27,670 nucleotides of DNA from DATKBT01 sp035546295 (GCA_035546295.1 DATKBT010000032.1:1-27670); one strand, 5' to 3'; counted from the first letter of the stretch, positions 15,646 to 23,747 are shown. Numbers and translations are program-made. Notes: generated by a model from the letters alone, not told the origin.

Positions 15646-16373
15646 TCCTCCTTGAACGGTCTCAGGTCCAGCTCGTGGGTCCAGGCACTGCGGTCCTGGG
15701 CGTGGAGCTGCCAGTAGGTCTGGGCGATCGCGTCGAGCTCGAGGAGGCCGCCTTCGCCCTTCGCCTCGGCGAGCTGCGGGAAGTGCTCGAGGAGGCGCTC
15801 GCCGGCGATCCCTCCGTCGATCACGACGTGGGCGACGTGGACTCCCTTCGGTCCCAGCTCGCGCGCCATGCCCTGGGCGATCATGCGCAGCCCGGCCTTG
15901 GCGGAGGCGAAGGCGATGAAGCGCGGCCCGCCGCGGAGCGAGCCGGTCGCGCCGGTGAAGATGACGGTTCCCCGCCCGGCCGAACCCAGCCGGCGAGCCG
16001 CCTCGCGGCCGACCAGGAAACCGCCGAAGCACCCGACCCGCCAGCTCCGCTCGAAGTGCTCGGCCTCCATCTCGGTGAACACTCCCGGCTGGTTGTTCCC
16101 GGCGTTGTACAGCACGACCTCGAGCGGCGGCCCGTCGCTCTCGACGCGGTCGAAGAGCGCGAGGACGTCGTCCTCCCGCGTGGTGTCGGTGACGACCGGC
16201 GTCGCGGCGCCGCCGTCGCCCTCGATCTCCTCGCAGATCGCGGCGAGGCGGTGCCCGGTGCGTCCGGCCGCCCAGACGTGCAGGCCACCGGCCGCGAACC
16301 GTCGACAGAGTGCGGCGCCGAGTCCGTCGCGGGCGCCGACGCCGACCACGATGACCGAGCTGGGAGCCGCCAT
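15639..16373 (-). CDS. short-chain dehydrogenase/reductase (SDR) with Phe in place of catalytic Tyr
   Basis: A 244-aa SDR-fold protein. The start is ATG 16373 because the next upstream sequence is unlike any SDR. The coenzyme loop GARDGLG (13-19), NAG (90-92) and the helix AKAGLRMIAQGMARELGPKGVHV are all typical. The active-site YxxxK, however, reads FASAK (155-159), so the proton-donating Tyr is replaced by Phe while Lys159 is kept. Ser145, in GATGSLRGG, may be the conserved serine. I recall a bacterial SDR subfamily with FAxAK at this place followed by VAHVVIDGGI, as here, so this is likely a subfamily trait rather than a mutation. It may bind NAD(P) without classical oxidoreductase activity. 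It is divergent from the CoA-transferase gene (137 bp between them), so both may be controlled from the same region. Confidence 0.85.
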   Translation of the reverse strand: MAAPSSVIVVGVGARDGLGAALCRRFAAGGLHVWAAGRTGHRLAAICEEIEGDGGAATPVVTDTTREDDVLALFDRVESDGPPLEVVLYNAGNNQPGVFTEMEAEHFERSWRVGCFGGFLVGREAARRLGSAGRGTVIFTGATGSLRGGPRFIAFASAKAGLRMIAQGMARELGPKGVHVAHVVIDGGIAGERLLEHFPQLAEAKGEGGLLELDAIAQTYWQLHAQDRSAWTHELDLRPFKEEW

Positions 16374-16510
16374 GCCTCGGATTACATCACACCCCTCGGA
16401 TAGTCTTCGCGGGCCCTCGAGCGGCAGCAATCGTCCGCAATCCGCTCGGCTCCGATCGGGCGGCGCCGACACCGAAGCCTTCAGCTGACGTGAGGAGCGG
16501 ACCTTCGACG

Positions 16511-19105
16511 ATGACCACGAAGCCAGAGCCACCGAGCGGCCCGCTCGCCAGGATCCGCGTCGTCGAGCTCGCCAGCGACCTCCTCGGCGGCGTCGCGGTC
16601 GCCTACGCAGGCAAGCTGCTCGCGGACTTCGGCGCCGACGTGTTCAAGGTCGAGCCGCCCACCGGCGATCCGACCCGGCGGGAGGGTCCGTTCCCGCCGG
16701 ACGCGGTGGGCGACCTCGAGCGCTCGGCCCTGTTCCTCTACCTCAACACCTCGAAGCGGTCGATCGCGCTCGACGGCGGAGTGGCCGGCCCCAGCACGAG
16801 CAGCGGCCGATCGGAAGAGGCCGGCTCGGACCCTCCGTTCCCGTACGACGACCGCGCCACCCTCCAACGGCTCGTCGAGCGCTGCGACGTGCTGCTCCAC
16901 GATCGCCTCGACGGCGATCTCGTTGCTCTCGGGGTCGACGCCGAGGCGCTCGAGGCGAAGAACCCTGGGCTGGTGGTCGCCGCGATCACGCCCTACGGGC
17001 TCGCCGGGCCTCGCGCCGGCGCCCCGGCCGGTGAGCTCACGGTCACTCATGCCGCCGGCCTCGGCAACCTGCTCCCGCAGCGCTCGGAGTCGGTCGAGCG
17101 CGCTCCGGTCAAGCTCGGCGGCCGACAGGTCGCCTACCACGGCGGCCTCGTCGCGGCGCTCGCGATCCTCGCCGCGTTGCGTGCTCGCCGGCGCGGCGGT
17201 CTGGGCGCCGAGCGCTGCGCCCGTATCGACCTCTCCCTCGAGCAGGTGATCCTGGCGATAATCTCGCCCTACCCCCCGCTCACGCGCTACCTCGACTCGA
17301 CCTGGTGCCGGGTGCCGGACCGACCGCCGGCGATGGGGCGGGTTCGCACCGCGGACGGTTGGGTCATCCTCAACGCGGTCGACGACCACCACTTCGCGAT
17401 CCTGCGCGATCTGATGGGCGACCCCGAGTGGTGCGCGGGCGACGAATGGCTGTCGCTCGACTACCGCGCCCACCACCTCATGGACGTCGCCGATCGCATC
17501 GACGAGTGGGCGAGCGGGCAGAGAAAGCACGAGCTCCACGAGCGGGCCGGTCTGGCGCGCATCCCGATCGGACCGATCGACAGCGTGCCCGAGGTGATGG
17601 AGAATCCGCAGTACCGCGCCCGCGGGTACTTCGTCGAGTGCGAGCACCCACGGGCGGGGAAGCTGTTGCATCCAGGCTGGCCGTACGCGATGAGCGCGAC
17701 GCCGCCGGTGCTGCGCGGGCCGGCTCCCCTGCTCGGCGAGCACGGCGAAGAGATCCGCAGCGAGTTGGAGGCTCCCCAGCAGAGCCCCGGGAAGGGGGGG
17801 CGCCAGGCTGCGGCCTCGCCGAGAGATGCGATCGCCGCCGGCCGCGGCGCGGCTCCGCCGCTCGGCGGCATCCGCGTCCTCGAGCTCTGCTGGGTGTGGG
17901 CGGGGCCCTACGCCGGCCAGGTCCTGGCCTGGCTCGGCGCCGACGTCATCAAGGTCGAGAGTCACCGCCGCGTCGATTTGATGCGGCGAACCGTGGTCTG
18001 GCCGCTCCCCGAGCCGCGGCCCCGTCACGTGCCACCGGCGCAGGGGATGGCGTTCAACTCGGTGAATCGCGCCAAGCGCAGCGTCACCCTCGATCTGGCG
18101 CATCCGCAGGGCCTCGAGCTCGCGCGCCGGCTCGCTGCACTCTCCGACGTCGTGGTCGACAACATGCGCCCGGGAGCGCTCGACAAGCTGGGGCTCGGCG
18201 AGCGCGATCTGCGCGCGCTGCGCGAGGACGTGATCGTCGCGTCTTCGTCGGGGCGCGGGCGCGGCGGACCGCACACCGAGCTGCTCGGCTACGCGATGGT
18301 GCACCAGGGAATCGGCGGCGGCGCCTACGTCAGCGGCTATCCCGACGAACCGCCGACCCACAGCCTCGGGGACGTCGACATCATGAATGCCGTCTCGCTC
18401 GCCTTCGCGATCCTGGTGGCGCTCGAAGAGCGGGAGCACAGCGGCCGCGGACAGCTCATCGACTACTCGCAGTGCGAGGGGGTGTCGTCGCTGCTCGGCG
18501 AGCTCTTCCTCGGCTACCAGCTCGACGGCGTGGTGCCCGAGCGCCAGGGCAACACCCACCCGACGATCGCGCCGCATTCCGTCTATCCGGCGTGGGGGGT
18601 CGACCGCTGGATCGCGATCGAGGCGCACGACGACGATGAGTGGTCGCGTCTCGCGTCCGCGATGGGGCGCGCCGAGCTCGCCGCCGACAGCAGGTTCGCG
18701 ACGGCGGCGGAGCGCAAACGCAACGAGGCAACGCTCGACGCCGAGATCGCGGCCTGGACGAGCCGGCGCGATCGCGATTCGATGGTCGCCACCCTGCTCG
18801 CCGCCGGCGTGCGGGCCGCGCCATCGCGCAACGCCCGCGATCTCTACGCCGACCCGCATCTGGCGGCGACCGGGGCCTTCGAGACGGTCCAGCACCCCGA
18901 GCTCGGTCCGATCGATCTGGTGTCGCCGCCCTGGCGGATCGAAGGCCTCGAGCACCCGGTCGCGGCGGCGCCCCGCCTCGGCGAGCACACCGTCGAGGTG
19001 CTCTCGGAGCTGCTGGGCGTCGGTCCGGAGGAGCTCGAGCGGTTGGAGCGGGAGGGCGTCATCGCTCCGTTCCGAGAGGCGGGAACGAGCTCCGAGGGTG
19101 GGTGA
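16511..19105 (+). CDS. fused double-domain CoA-transferase, CaiB/BaiF family (family III)
   Basis: An 864-aa protein with two class III CoA-transferase domains in tandem; single-domain enzymes are about 400 aa and move CoA between carboxylic acids. Domain 1 spans about 13-418 (IRVVELASDLLGGVAVAYAGK) and domain 2 about 453-858 (IRVLELCWVWAGPYAGQ, HSGRGQLIDYSQCEG). In formyl-CoA transferase the catalytic Asp lies in a LGDxxxG context. Domain 2 keeps LGD (Asp621), whereas domain 1 has LGG (Gly204), so probably only half two is catalytic. The linker 420-450 (APQQSPGKGGRQAA...) and an insertion at 89-113 (GGVAGPSTSSGRSEEAG) look like later DNA insertions. ATG 16511 is preferred; GGAG at 16494-16497 is 13 bases away, and a GTG at 16490 is the alternative. 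Similar fusions exist in other bacteria as far as I recall. Substrate unknown. Confidence 0.9.
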   Translation: MTTKPEPPSGPLARIRVVELASDLLGGVAVAYAGKLLADFGADVFKVEPPTGDPTRREGPFPPDAVGDLERSALFLYLNTSKRSIALDGGVAGPSTSSGRSEEAGSDPPFPYDDRATLQRLVERCDVLLHDRLDGDLVALGVDAEALEAKNPGLVVAAITPYGLAGPRAGAPAGELTVTHAAGLGNLLPQRSESVERAPVKLGGRQVAYHGGLVAALAILAALRARRRGGLGAERCARIDLSLEQVILAIISPYPPLTRYLDSTWCRVPDRPPAMGRVRTADGWVILNAVDDHHFAILRDLMGDPEWCAGDEWLSLDYRAHHLMDVADRIDEWASGQRKHELHERAGLARIPIGPIDSVPEVMENPQYRARGYFVECEHPRAGKLLHPGWPYAMSATPPVLRGPAPLLGEHGEEIRSELEAPQQSPGKGGRQAAASPRDAIAAGRGAAPPLGGIRVLELCWVWAGPYAGQVLAWLGADVIKVESHRRVDLMRRTVVWPLPEPRPRHVPPAQGMAFNSVNRAKRSVTLDLAHPQGLELARRLAALSDVVVDNMRPGALDKLGLGERDLRALREDVIVASSSGRGRGGPHTELLGYAMVHQGIGGGAYVSGYPDEPPTHSLGDVDIMNAVSLAFAILVALEEREHSGRGQLIDYSQCEGVSSLLGELFLGYQLDGVVPERQGNTHPTIAPHSVYPAWGVDRWIAIEAHDDDEWSRLASAMGRAELAADSRFATAAERKRNEATLDAEIAAWTSRRDRDSMVATLLAAGVRAAPSRNARDLYADPHLAATGAFETVQHPELGPIDLVSPPWRIEGLEHPVAAAPRLGEHTVEVLSELLGVGPEELERLEREGVIAPFREAGTSSEGG

Positions 19106-19311
19106 CTGGAGGCTGAGGACGCCTCGGCCGGCGCGAGGTGCCCCCGTTGCAGTGGACGCTCAGATCGTCGGCCCGGCCGCACCTCCGTCATCTCTGACCG
19201 GACCGCCACGCCTCCGTCTTCTCTACCGGACCGCCACGCCTCCGTCTGCTGTTGCCGACGTCGTTAGCCTCTGTCCGGACGGTCGCGACCGCTCGAGCGC
19301 CCGGTGCGGCG
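19106..19311. other. convergent intergenic region with repeats
   Basis: About 200 bases between the CoA-transferase (+) and endonuclease III (-) stops. It holds the 28-bp tandem repeat listed at 19171-19249. No clear terminator hairpin was found. Confidence 0.6.
19171..19249. repeat. 28-bp tandem repeat, two and a half copies
   Basis: A 23-base identical segment (beginning ACCGGACCGCCACG, ending CTCCGTCT) occurs at 19197-19219 and 19225-19247. Each copy is preceded by CTCT, giving a period of 28. A degenerate third copy (CCCGGCCGCACCTCCGTCA) sits just upstream at 19172-19190. Confidence 0.8.
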
Positions 19312-19998
19312 TCACCGCGATCGGGTCACGCCGATCTTGGGGCACCAGGACTCCACCGGGCAGCGGGAGCATCTCGGCGACAGCGGTACGCAGATCGTCT
19401 GCCCGAAGGTGACCAGCGTCTTGTTGAGCTCGATCCAGTAGCGCCGGGGCAGCCGCTCGCGCAGCGCCATCTCGGTCTGCTCCGGCGTGCCGGTGTCGAC
19501 GAAGCCCCACAGGTTCGAGATCCGGTGGACGTGGGTGTCGACGCAGATCGCGGGCTTGCGGAAGCCCTCCGTGAGCACCAGGTTCGCGGTCTTGCGCCCG
19601 ACGCCGGGCAGCGTCACCAGCTCCTCGATCGTGTCGGGGACTCCGCCGTCGAAGCGCTCGAGCAGCTCCCTCGCGGTCGCGCGCACGCTCCTCGCCTTGG
19701 TGCGGTAGAAGCCGACCGGAAAGATCAGCTTCTCGATCCGGCGGATCGGCAGACCGGCGAGCGCGGCGGGATCCGGGGCAGCCGCGAACAACCGTGCCGA
19801 CGCGCCCGCCGTCGCGTCGTCCCTGGTACGCGCCGACAGGATGGTCGAGATCAGCACCTTGAACGGGTCGCGCTCAGCCTCGGCGATCAGGCTCACCACC
19901 GGCGCGGCGCGGCCGTGCAGGGCGCGCCGGACGCGCCGGAGCGCGTGACCCATCCGGCGCGCGTCAAACGGCTGTCGCGTCGCCGCCGTCGGAGTCAT
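19312..19998 (-). CDS. nth: endonuclease III
   Basis: A bifunctional DNA glycosylase/AP lyase of base excision repair that removes oxidised pyrimidines. The 228-aa protein contains the helix-hairpin-helix LPGVGRKTANLVL with catalytic Lys136, catalytic Asp154 in VDTHVHRISN, and a complete 4Fe-4S motif C203-x6-C210-x2-C213-x5-C219. E. coli Nth is 211 aa, so the N-terminus is about 15 residues longer. ATG 19998 lacks a good Shine-Dalgarno, and Met16 (MGHALRRVRRAL) is a possible alternative start. It is the third gene of a minus-strand set, 197 bases after the cyclodeaminase-family gene; the gap contains 15-bp repeats, so it may have its own promoter. Confidence 0.95.
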   Translation of the reverse strand: MTPTAATRQPFDARRMGHALRRVRRALHGRAAPVVSLIAEAERDPFKVLISTILSARTRDDATAGASARLFAAAPDPAALAGLPIRRIEKLIFPVGFYRTKARSVRATARELLERFDGGVPDTIEELVTLPGVGRKTANLVLTEGFRKPAICVDTHVHRISNLWGFVDTGTPEQTEMALRERLPRRYWIELNKTLVTFGQTICVPLSPRCSRCPVESWCPKIGVTRSR

Positions 19999-20131
19999 GG
20001 CGTCACGATCGGCGGTCGCTTCGATCTAGACGTGGACTCGTCACGATGTGGCTCGGCAGATCCTCGACCAAGGCGAGCCCCAGGAGCCACGAACCTTCGG
20101 CCGAAAGCCGGCGAGCAGAGCACGCCCCCCC

Positions 20132-20177
20132 GGGTTCGCGAGAGAGCCGGGTTCACGAGAGTCGGGTTCACGAGAGC
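20132..20177. repeat. 15-bp tandem repeat, three copies, between OCD-like and nth genes
   Basis: GGGTTCGCGAGAGAGCC (20132-20148), GGGTTCACGAGAGTC (20149-20163) and GGGTTCACGAGAGC (20164-20177), then a partial GGG-ATG. The array lies just downstream of the cyclodeaminase-family stop and upstream of nth on the minus strand. Units are of slightly different length (17, 15, 14), so it is decaying. Confidence 0.8.
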
Positions 20178-20195
20178 GGGATGCACCAGCACGGC

Positions 20196-21191
20196 TCACG
20201 ACAGGAAGTCGACGTCGAGGCCCACCCCGCGCTCCACCGCCAGCTCGTAGGCGACCCGCGCGATCGCCACGTCCTGCACCGCCAGGCCGGTCGAATCGAA
20301 GACCGTGATCTGCTCGCGGTCGGTTCGAGCCTCCTTGAGCCCGGCGCAGATCGCGCCGAGAGTCGCGTGGATGCCGTCCGGCTCCAGCACCCCCTGCTCG
20401 AGCGGCACGTTGACCTCGCCGCTGGCGCCCGCCTGCTCGAAGTCGTCGACCACGACCCGGGCGTCGAGCAGGATGGCGGCCTCGAGCTCCTGTTTGCCGT
20501 GGGCGTCCGCACCCATCGCGTTGATGTGCGTGCCCGGTCGGATCATGTCGCGCAGCACCACCGGCACACGGCTCGGCGTCGCCGTGCAGACGATGTCGCA
20601 CGCCGCTGCCTGCTCGAGGCTGCCGGCGCGCCCGCCCGACTCCTCGGCGAAGGCCTTCGCCGCCGCCTCGGAGCGGTCGGCGCCGACGACGTCGAAATCG
20701 TCGTAGACCACGCGCAGCGCGGCGAGCATCGTGCGCGCCTGCACTCCGCAGCCGACGAAGCCGATCGAGCGCGGTTCGGGGTTCGCCAGCCGCCGCGCCG
20801 CGACAGCCGCCGCGGCCCCGGTGCGCACCGCGGTCAAGAAGGTGGCGTCCATCACCGCCAGCGGCCGAGCCGTCGCGGGGTCACTCAGGACGTACATGCC
20901 GATCACCGAGGGCAGCCCGTAGCGCTCGGGGTTGTGCGGGTGGGCGTTGACCCACTTCACCCCCGCGGAGCCATCGAGGTAAGCCGGCATGGCCCGGAAG
21001 TCGCCGTCGTAGCGGCGCAGGTCGAGATAGACCTTGACCGGCATCTGCGTCTCGCCACGGCCATGGGCCGCGAACGCCTCCTCGACTGCGGGGACCACGC
21101 GCTCCATGTCGAGAAGCGACCTCACGTCGCTCCGGGTCAGCACCTTGGTCGTGAGCGAAGGAGCCTGGTTCACCCGTTCGGGGCTCTTCAT
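20196..21191 (-). CDS. ornithine cyclodeaminase / alanine dehydrogenase family (mu-crystallin family) protein
   Basis: A 331-aa NAD(P)-dependent enzyme of the OCD/mu-crystallin family. Members deaminate ornithine or oxidise/reduce alanine, ketimines or related amino acids. ATG 21191 overlaps the Nudix stop as ATGA, and GGAGG lies 10 bases upstream. Active-site signatures are GVKWVNAHPHNP (Lys79) and TAVRTGA (Arg123). The Rossmann dinucleotide motif is GFVGCGVQA (144-152), followed by HINAMGADAHGKQELE, and VVDDFEQAGASGEVNVP near the C-terminus. The GAD-x-x-GKQEL segment is seen in archaeal-type alanine dehydrogenases as well as OCDs, so the substrate is left open. Translational coupling to a Nudix hydrolase has no obvious metabolic explanation. 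Confidence 0.9.
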   Translation of the reverse strand: MKSPERVNQAPSLTTKVLTRSDVRSLLDMERVVPAVEEAFAAHGRGETQMPVKVYLDLRRYDGDFRAMPAYLDGSAGVKWVNAHPHNPERYGLPSVIGMYVLSDPATARPLAVMDATFLTAVRTGAAAAVAARRLANPEPRSIGFVGCGVQARTMLAALRVVYDDFDVVGADRSEAAAKAFAEESGGRAGSLEQAAACDIVCTATPSRVPVVLRDMIRPGTHINAMGADAHGKQELEAAILLDARVVVDDFEQAGASGEVNVPLEQGVLEPDGIHATLGAICAGLKEARTDREQITVFDSTGLAVQDVAIARVAYELAVERGVGLDVDFLS

Positions 21192-21700
21192 CGTGACGAT
21201 TCCTCCCGTCCCTCGTCCTCGGCTCGAGCCGCCAGTCGGCGCAGCAGCCGCTCGAGCAGAGGCCTCTGCGAGGCGTTGATCTTGCGCAGCGCGATCTCGA
21301 TCGGAAACAGCTCGAATCGGTCGATCTCGGGAAAGGAGGCGCGTCGTCCCGAGCGGGGCGGCCACTCGAGATCGAACGAGTTCGAGCTCAGCTCCGACGG
21401 AGCGCACTCCCCCGGAAAGGACCAGACCCGGATCCTCTTGCCGCCCCTGGTCCTCACCTCGCCGAGGTCGACGCAGCCCTCCGATCGCTCCGGCACCGCG
21501 TCGGGCGACATGCCGGTCTCCTCCAGGAACTCTCGCCGCGCCGCCCGATAGAGGCACTCGCCGCCGTCGACCAGGCCCTTGGGAACCGTCCAGTGTCCGT
21601 CGTCCTTCTTCGAGAAGTAGGGTCCCCCCGGATGCCCGAGCAAGACGCTCAGCCCCTCGCGATCGAGACAATGGAGCAGCAGGCCGGCGCTGAGCTTCAT
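21188..21700 (-). CDS. Nudix hydrolase
   Basis: A 170-aa Nudix protein that would cleave a nucleoside diphosphate linked to another moiety. The Nudix box is a perfect match to G-x5-E-x7-REUxEExGU: residues 42-64, GLVDGGE, seven residues, REFLEETGM. The N-terminal motif SAGLLLHCL, then VLLGHPGGPYFSKKDDGHWTVPKG, is typical of a bacterial subgroup that often resembles diadenosine polyphosphate or ADP-ribose hydrolases. A C-terminal basic helix (INASQRPLLERLLRRLAARAEDEGREE) closes the protein. Start ATG 21700; no clear Shine-Dalgarno. It is the first gene of the minus-strand set and shares 4 bases with the downstream OCD-like gene. Substrate not predicted. Confidence 0.92.
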   Translation of the reverse strand: MKLSAGLLLHCLDREGLSVLLGHPGGPYFSKKDDGHWTVPKGLVDGGECLYRAARREFLEETGMSPDAVPERSEGCVDLGEVRTRGGKRIRVWSFPGECAPSELSSNSFDLEWPPRSGRRASFPEIDRFELFPIEIALRKINASQRPLLERLLRRLAARAEDEGREESSR

Positions 21701-22151
21701 GGCGGGTCGCGGGGATAGGGGTTACAATGCGCTCCCCGACATCGGTGCAGCGCTGGAGCAGGCTCGATCAGTGGCGCGGAGGATCTTAACCAGCCTGCCG
21801 CAGACCGCTGGGAGCGACCTGCCGCGGTCGGCTCCCGATGCTGCCGCGACATCGAGCCCCGCCCGATATGATCCCCCCGAAGCATCGCAGACGTCACGGA
21901 CGAGCGGCCGATCGGTGCGTCGTCGCCGCTCTCGAGGCTGGTCAGCCGCGCTCCCCGGGCGTCCGGGACTCGGAGACCGGCCCATCCGGACCGGTTGGCA
22001 GAACCGATGCGAGGCCGCATGGGCGCAGCCTCCTCAGGCCGGCCGGCTGTCATCGGCGGGTTCTCGCATGCAGTTTCTCGGCATACAGTTTCTCGGCATA
22101 CAGTTTTTCGCATACGATGGTCAAACCTCACATTCAATGGAACTTGTGACG
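21701..22151. other. divergent intergenic region, 450 bp, with tandem repeats
   Basis: It lies between the Nudix start (-) and the secreted-protein start (+). The frame of the + strand gene is open throughout, but its translation there is Arg/Ser/Pro-rich and unlike a protein. It contains TTACAAT at 21722-21728 (a -10-like box with no good -35) and the 15-bp repeats at 22066-22110. Regulatory sites for both genes are expected here but cannot be placed with confidence. Confidence 0.5.
22066..22110. repeat. 15-bp tandem repeat, three copies, upstream of secreted protein
   Basis: GCATGCAGTTTCTCG (22066-22080), GCATACAGTTTCTCG (22081-22095) and GCATACAGTTTTTCG (22096-22110), then a partial CATACGATGG. 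It is an AT-richer island about 42 bases before the gene start at 22152. Confidence 0.85.
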
Positions 22152-23498
22152 ATGAGAAAGACCCTGCTCTCGATCCTGGCGATCCTCGTGGCGATCTGCC
22201 TCCCGACTTCGGCTGCCCTCGCCGGCACCGTCTACGTCGCCCTGGCGTCGAACATGGTGCTCGACGGGATCGAGTACCGGACGGTGCTCGAGGTGTCGAA
22301 CCCGGCGCTCGTCGAACGCTCCTTCTCGACCCACTTCATCGAGGCGTTCCAGGACGGGACCACGCGTCCCGACGAGGTCCAGACACCCTTCACGGTGCCG
22401 CCCGGCCGAACCCTGCTCTTCACCGGTCTCTCGAGCGAGGACCAACGCGGCATGCTCGAGATCAGCGCCGATCGGGAGCTGGTGTTCAGCGCCCGCCTCG
22501 TGCCGGTCACCGACGACGGCAGCAGCGGCATCGGTGGTCGCGTTCCCGTGATCTCGTCCGACAACCTGATTCAGGGCGGCGAGCGCTTCTTCGTCCAGGG
22601 CATCCTGCGCGACGACGCGCGCGCGACCACCTTCGGTCTGGTCAACCTGGCTCAGATCGTCAACGAGTGCTCGGTCGACCTCGTCGGCGCCGATGGCTCC
22701 CGTCGCATCGACACCGCGGTGCTCTCGCTCCCGCCGCTCTCGGCCAACCAGTTCGACGACGTCCTGCAGATCGTGGGCATCCCCCAGGCGGCCCAGATCC
22801 GCGCCGAGGTCGAGTGCTCGAGCCCCGCCTACGCCTATGCGTTCGTTCTGGATTCGAGCGACGGCGTCGTCTCCGGCATCGACGTCTCGCAGACCGGCGC
22901 ATCGCTGCTGTCGGCCCCCGGGCAGCAGCTCCCCTGCCCCGAGGGCGCCGAGTGCTTCGAATGGCCCGGCCTGCTCCACCGCCCCACGCCCGGCAACGAG
23001 ACCAGGACCGTCATGGCGGAGCTCACCCCGGGCTCGGTCTATCGCACGCTGAAGCTTCGTCTGACCATCGACCTCGTCGCCTGGAACCGGGACACCGGCG
23101 CCATCCACAACTTCTTCTGGCTCTACCGCAACGGCTGGGTCGGCAATACCTTCGGCTACACCAACGTGCGCGGGCCCGGCAAGGACAAGGTCTCGAACCT
23201 GACCAACGTCGACCTGCCGCGAGGCTTGGTGAAGAACGTCCGCATCGACCAGGCGCTCCAAGCCGGCGAGACCTACGTCGCCGACTACACCTACGACACG
23301 CGCAGCGGCCGCATCGAGCTCCTGATCCTCGACACCTCGGGCGGACTCGTTGCGCGGCTCACCGACTCGGTGAGCACCAACGTGATTCGTCAGGAGGGGG
23401 AGGGGTTCTTCGTCCAGGTGGGTCTCGAAGGACACTTCAACGAGGTGCCGAGCTACGGCTGGAACTACCGCGACCTGCGGCTCGACTTCCTCCCGTGA
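22152..23498 (+). CDS. secreted all-beta protein of unknown function
   Basis: A 448-aa exported protein. Residues 1-24 are a signal peptide (LLSILAILVAICLP, cleavage after AALA). Residues 25-260 read as beta-sandwich strands with the pattern YRTVLEVSNPALVERSFSTHF, VPPGRTLLFTGL and GMLEISADRELVFSARLVP, a style common in hypothetical secreted proteins of Acidobacteriota. The C-terminal half (about 295-448) has strands such as YRTLKLRLTIDLVAWNR, HNFFWLYRNGW and RIELLILDTSGGLVARL, suggestive of a concanavalin/LamG-like jelly roll. Cysteines occur in the middle (for example 225 region, and CPEGAEC). ATG 22152 is chosen; ATG 22137 in the same frame is the alternative. No catalytic motif is evident. 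Probably cell-surface or periplasmic binding. Confidence 0.75.
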   Translation: MRKTLLSILAILVAICLPTSAALAGTVYVALASNMVLDGIEYRTVLEVSNPALVERSFSTHFIEAFQDGTTRPDEVQTPFTVPPGRTLLFTGLSSEDQRGMLEISADRELVFSARLVPVTDDGSSGIGGRVPVISSDNLIQGGERFFVQGILRDDARATTFGLVNLAQIVNECSVDLVGADGSRRIDTAVLSLPPLSANQFDDVLQIVGIPQAAQIRAEVECSSPAYAYAFVLDSSDGVVSGIDVSQTGASLLSAPGQQLPCPEGAECFEWPGLLHRPTPGNETRTVMAELTPGSVYRTLKLRLTIDLVAWNRDTGAIHNFFWLYRNGWVGNTFGYTNVRGPGKDKVSNLTNVDLPRGLVKNVRIDQALQAGETYVADYTYDTRSGRIELLILDTSGGLVARLTDSVSTNVIRQEGEGFFVQVGLEGHFNEVPSYGWNYRDLRLDFLP

Positions 23499-23747
23499 CC
23501 GTCGCAGATGCTCCCTGCCGAGCACTGTGGCGAATGACCGGCCGCCGGAGCGCTCGAGACTGGTAGCCGCTGCCTCGCCTGCCGGCTCTTCGCCGTCGAT
23601 CCGTCGGCGGCGGCTCGGCCCCGGAGAAGCGCGGCCGGCCTCCTCGGGGAGCGGCTTCGACCTCTGTCGCGACGGCGGATCGACGGCGGCAACCCGATCG
23701 GCCGTCCTCGAGCCTCCGCGGTCCTGCCTCGGCAACCGGGTCCAGGC
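23499..23747. other. intergenic with near-perfect inverted repeat
   Basis: GCCGTCGATCCGTCG (23592-23606) is matched in reverse complement by CGACGGCGGATCGACGGC (23670-23687), with one 3-base insertion and about 63 bases between. No gene is supported here. Confidence 0.5.

Noticed and set aside
16481..18988. An 835-residue minus-strand open frame opposite the CoA-transferase
   Set aside because: Antisense shadow: His/Arg/Asp-rich, no ribosome binding site, no recognisable domain, while the + strand has full CaiB signatures.
20132..22110. The 15-bp repeat arrays considered as CRISPR
   Set aside because: Units are directly adjacent without spacers, far shorter than CRISPR repeats, and no cas genes are present.
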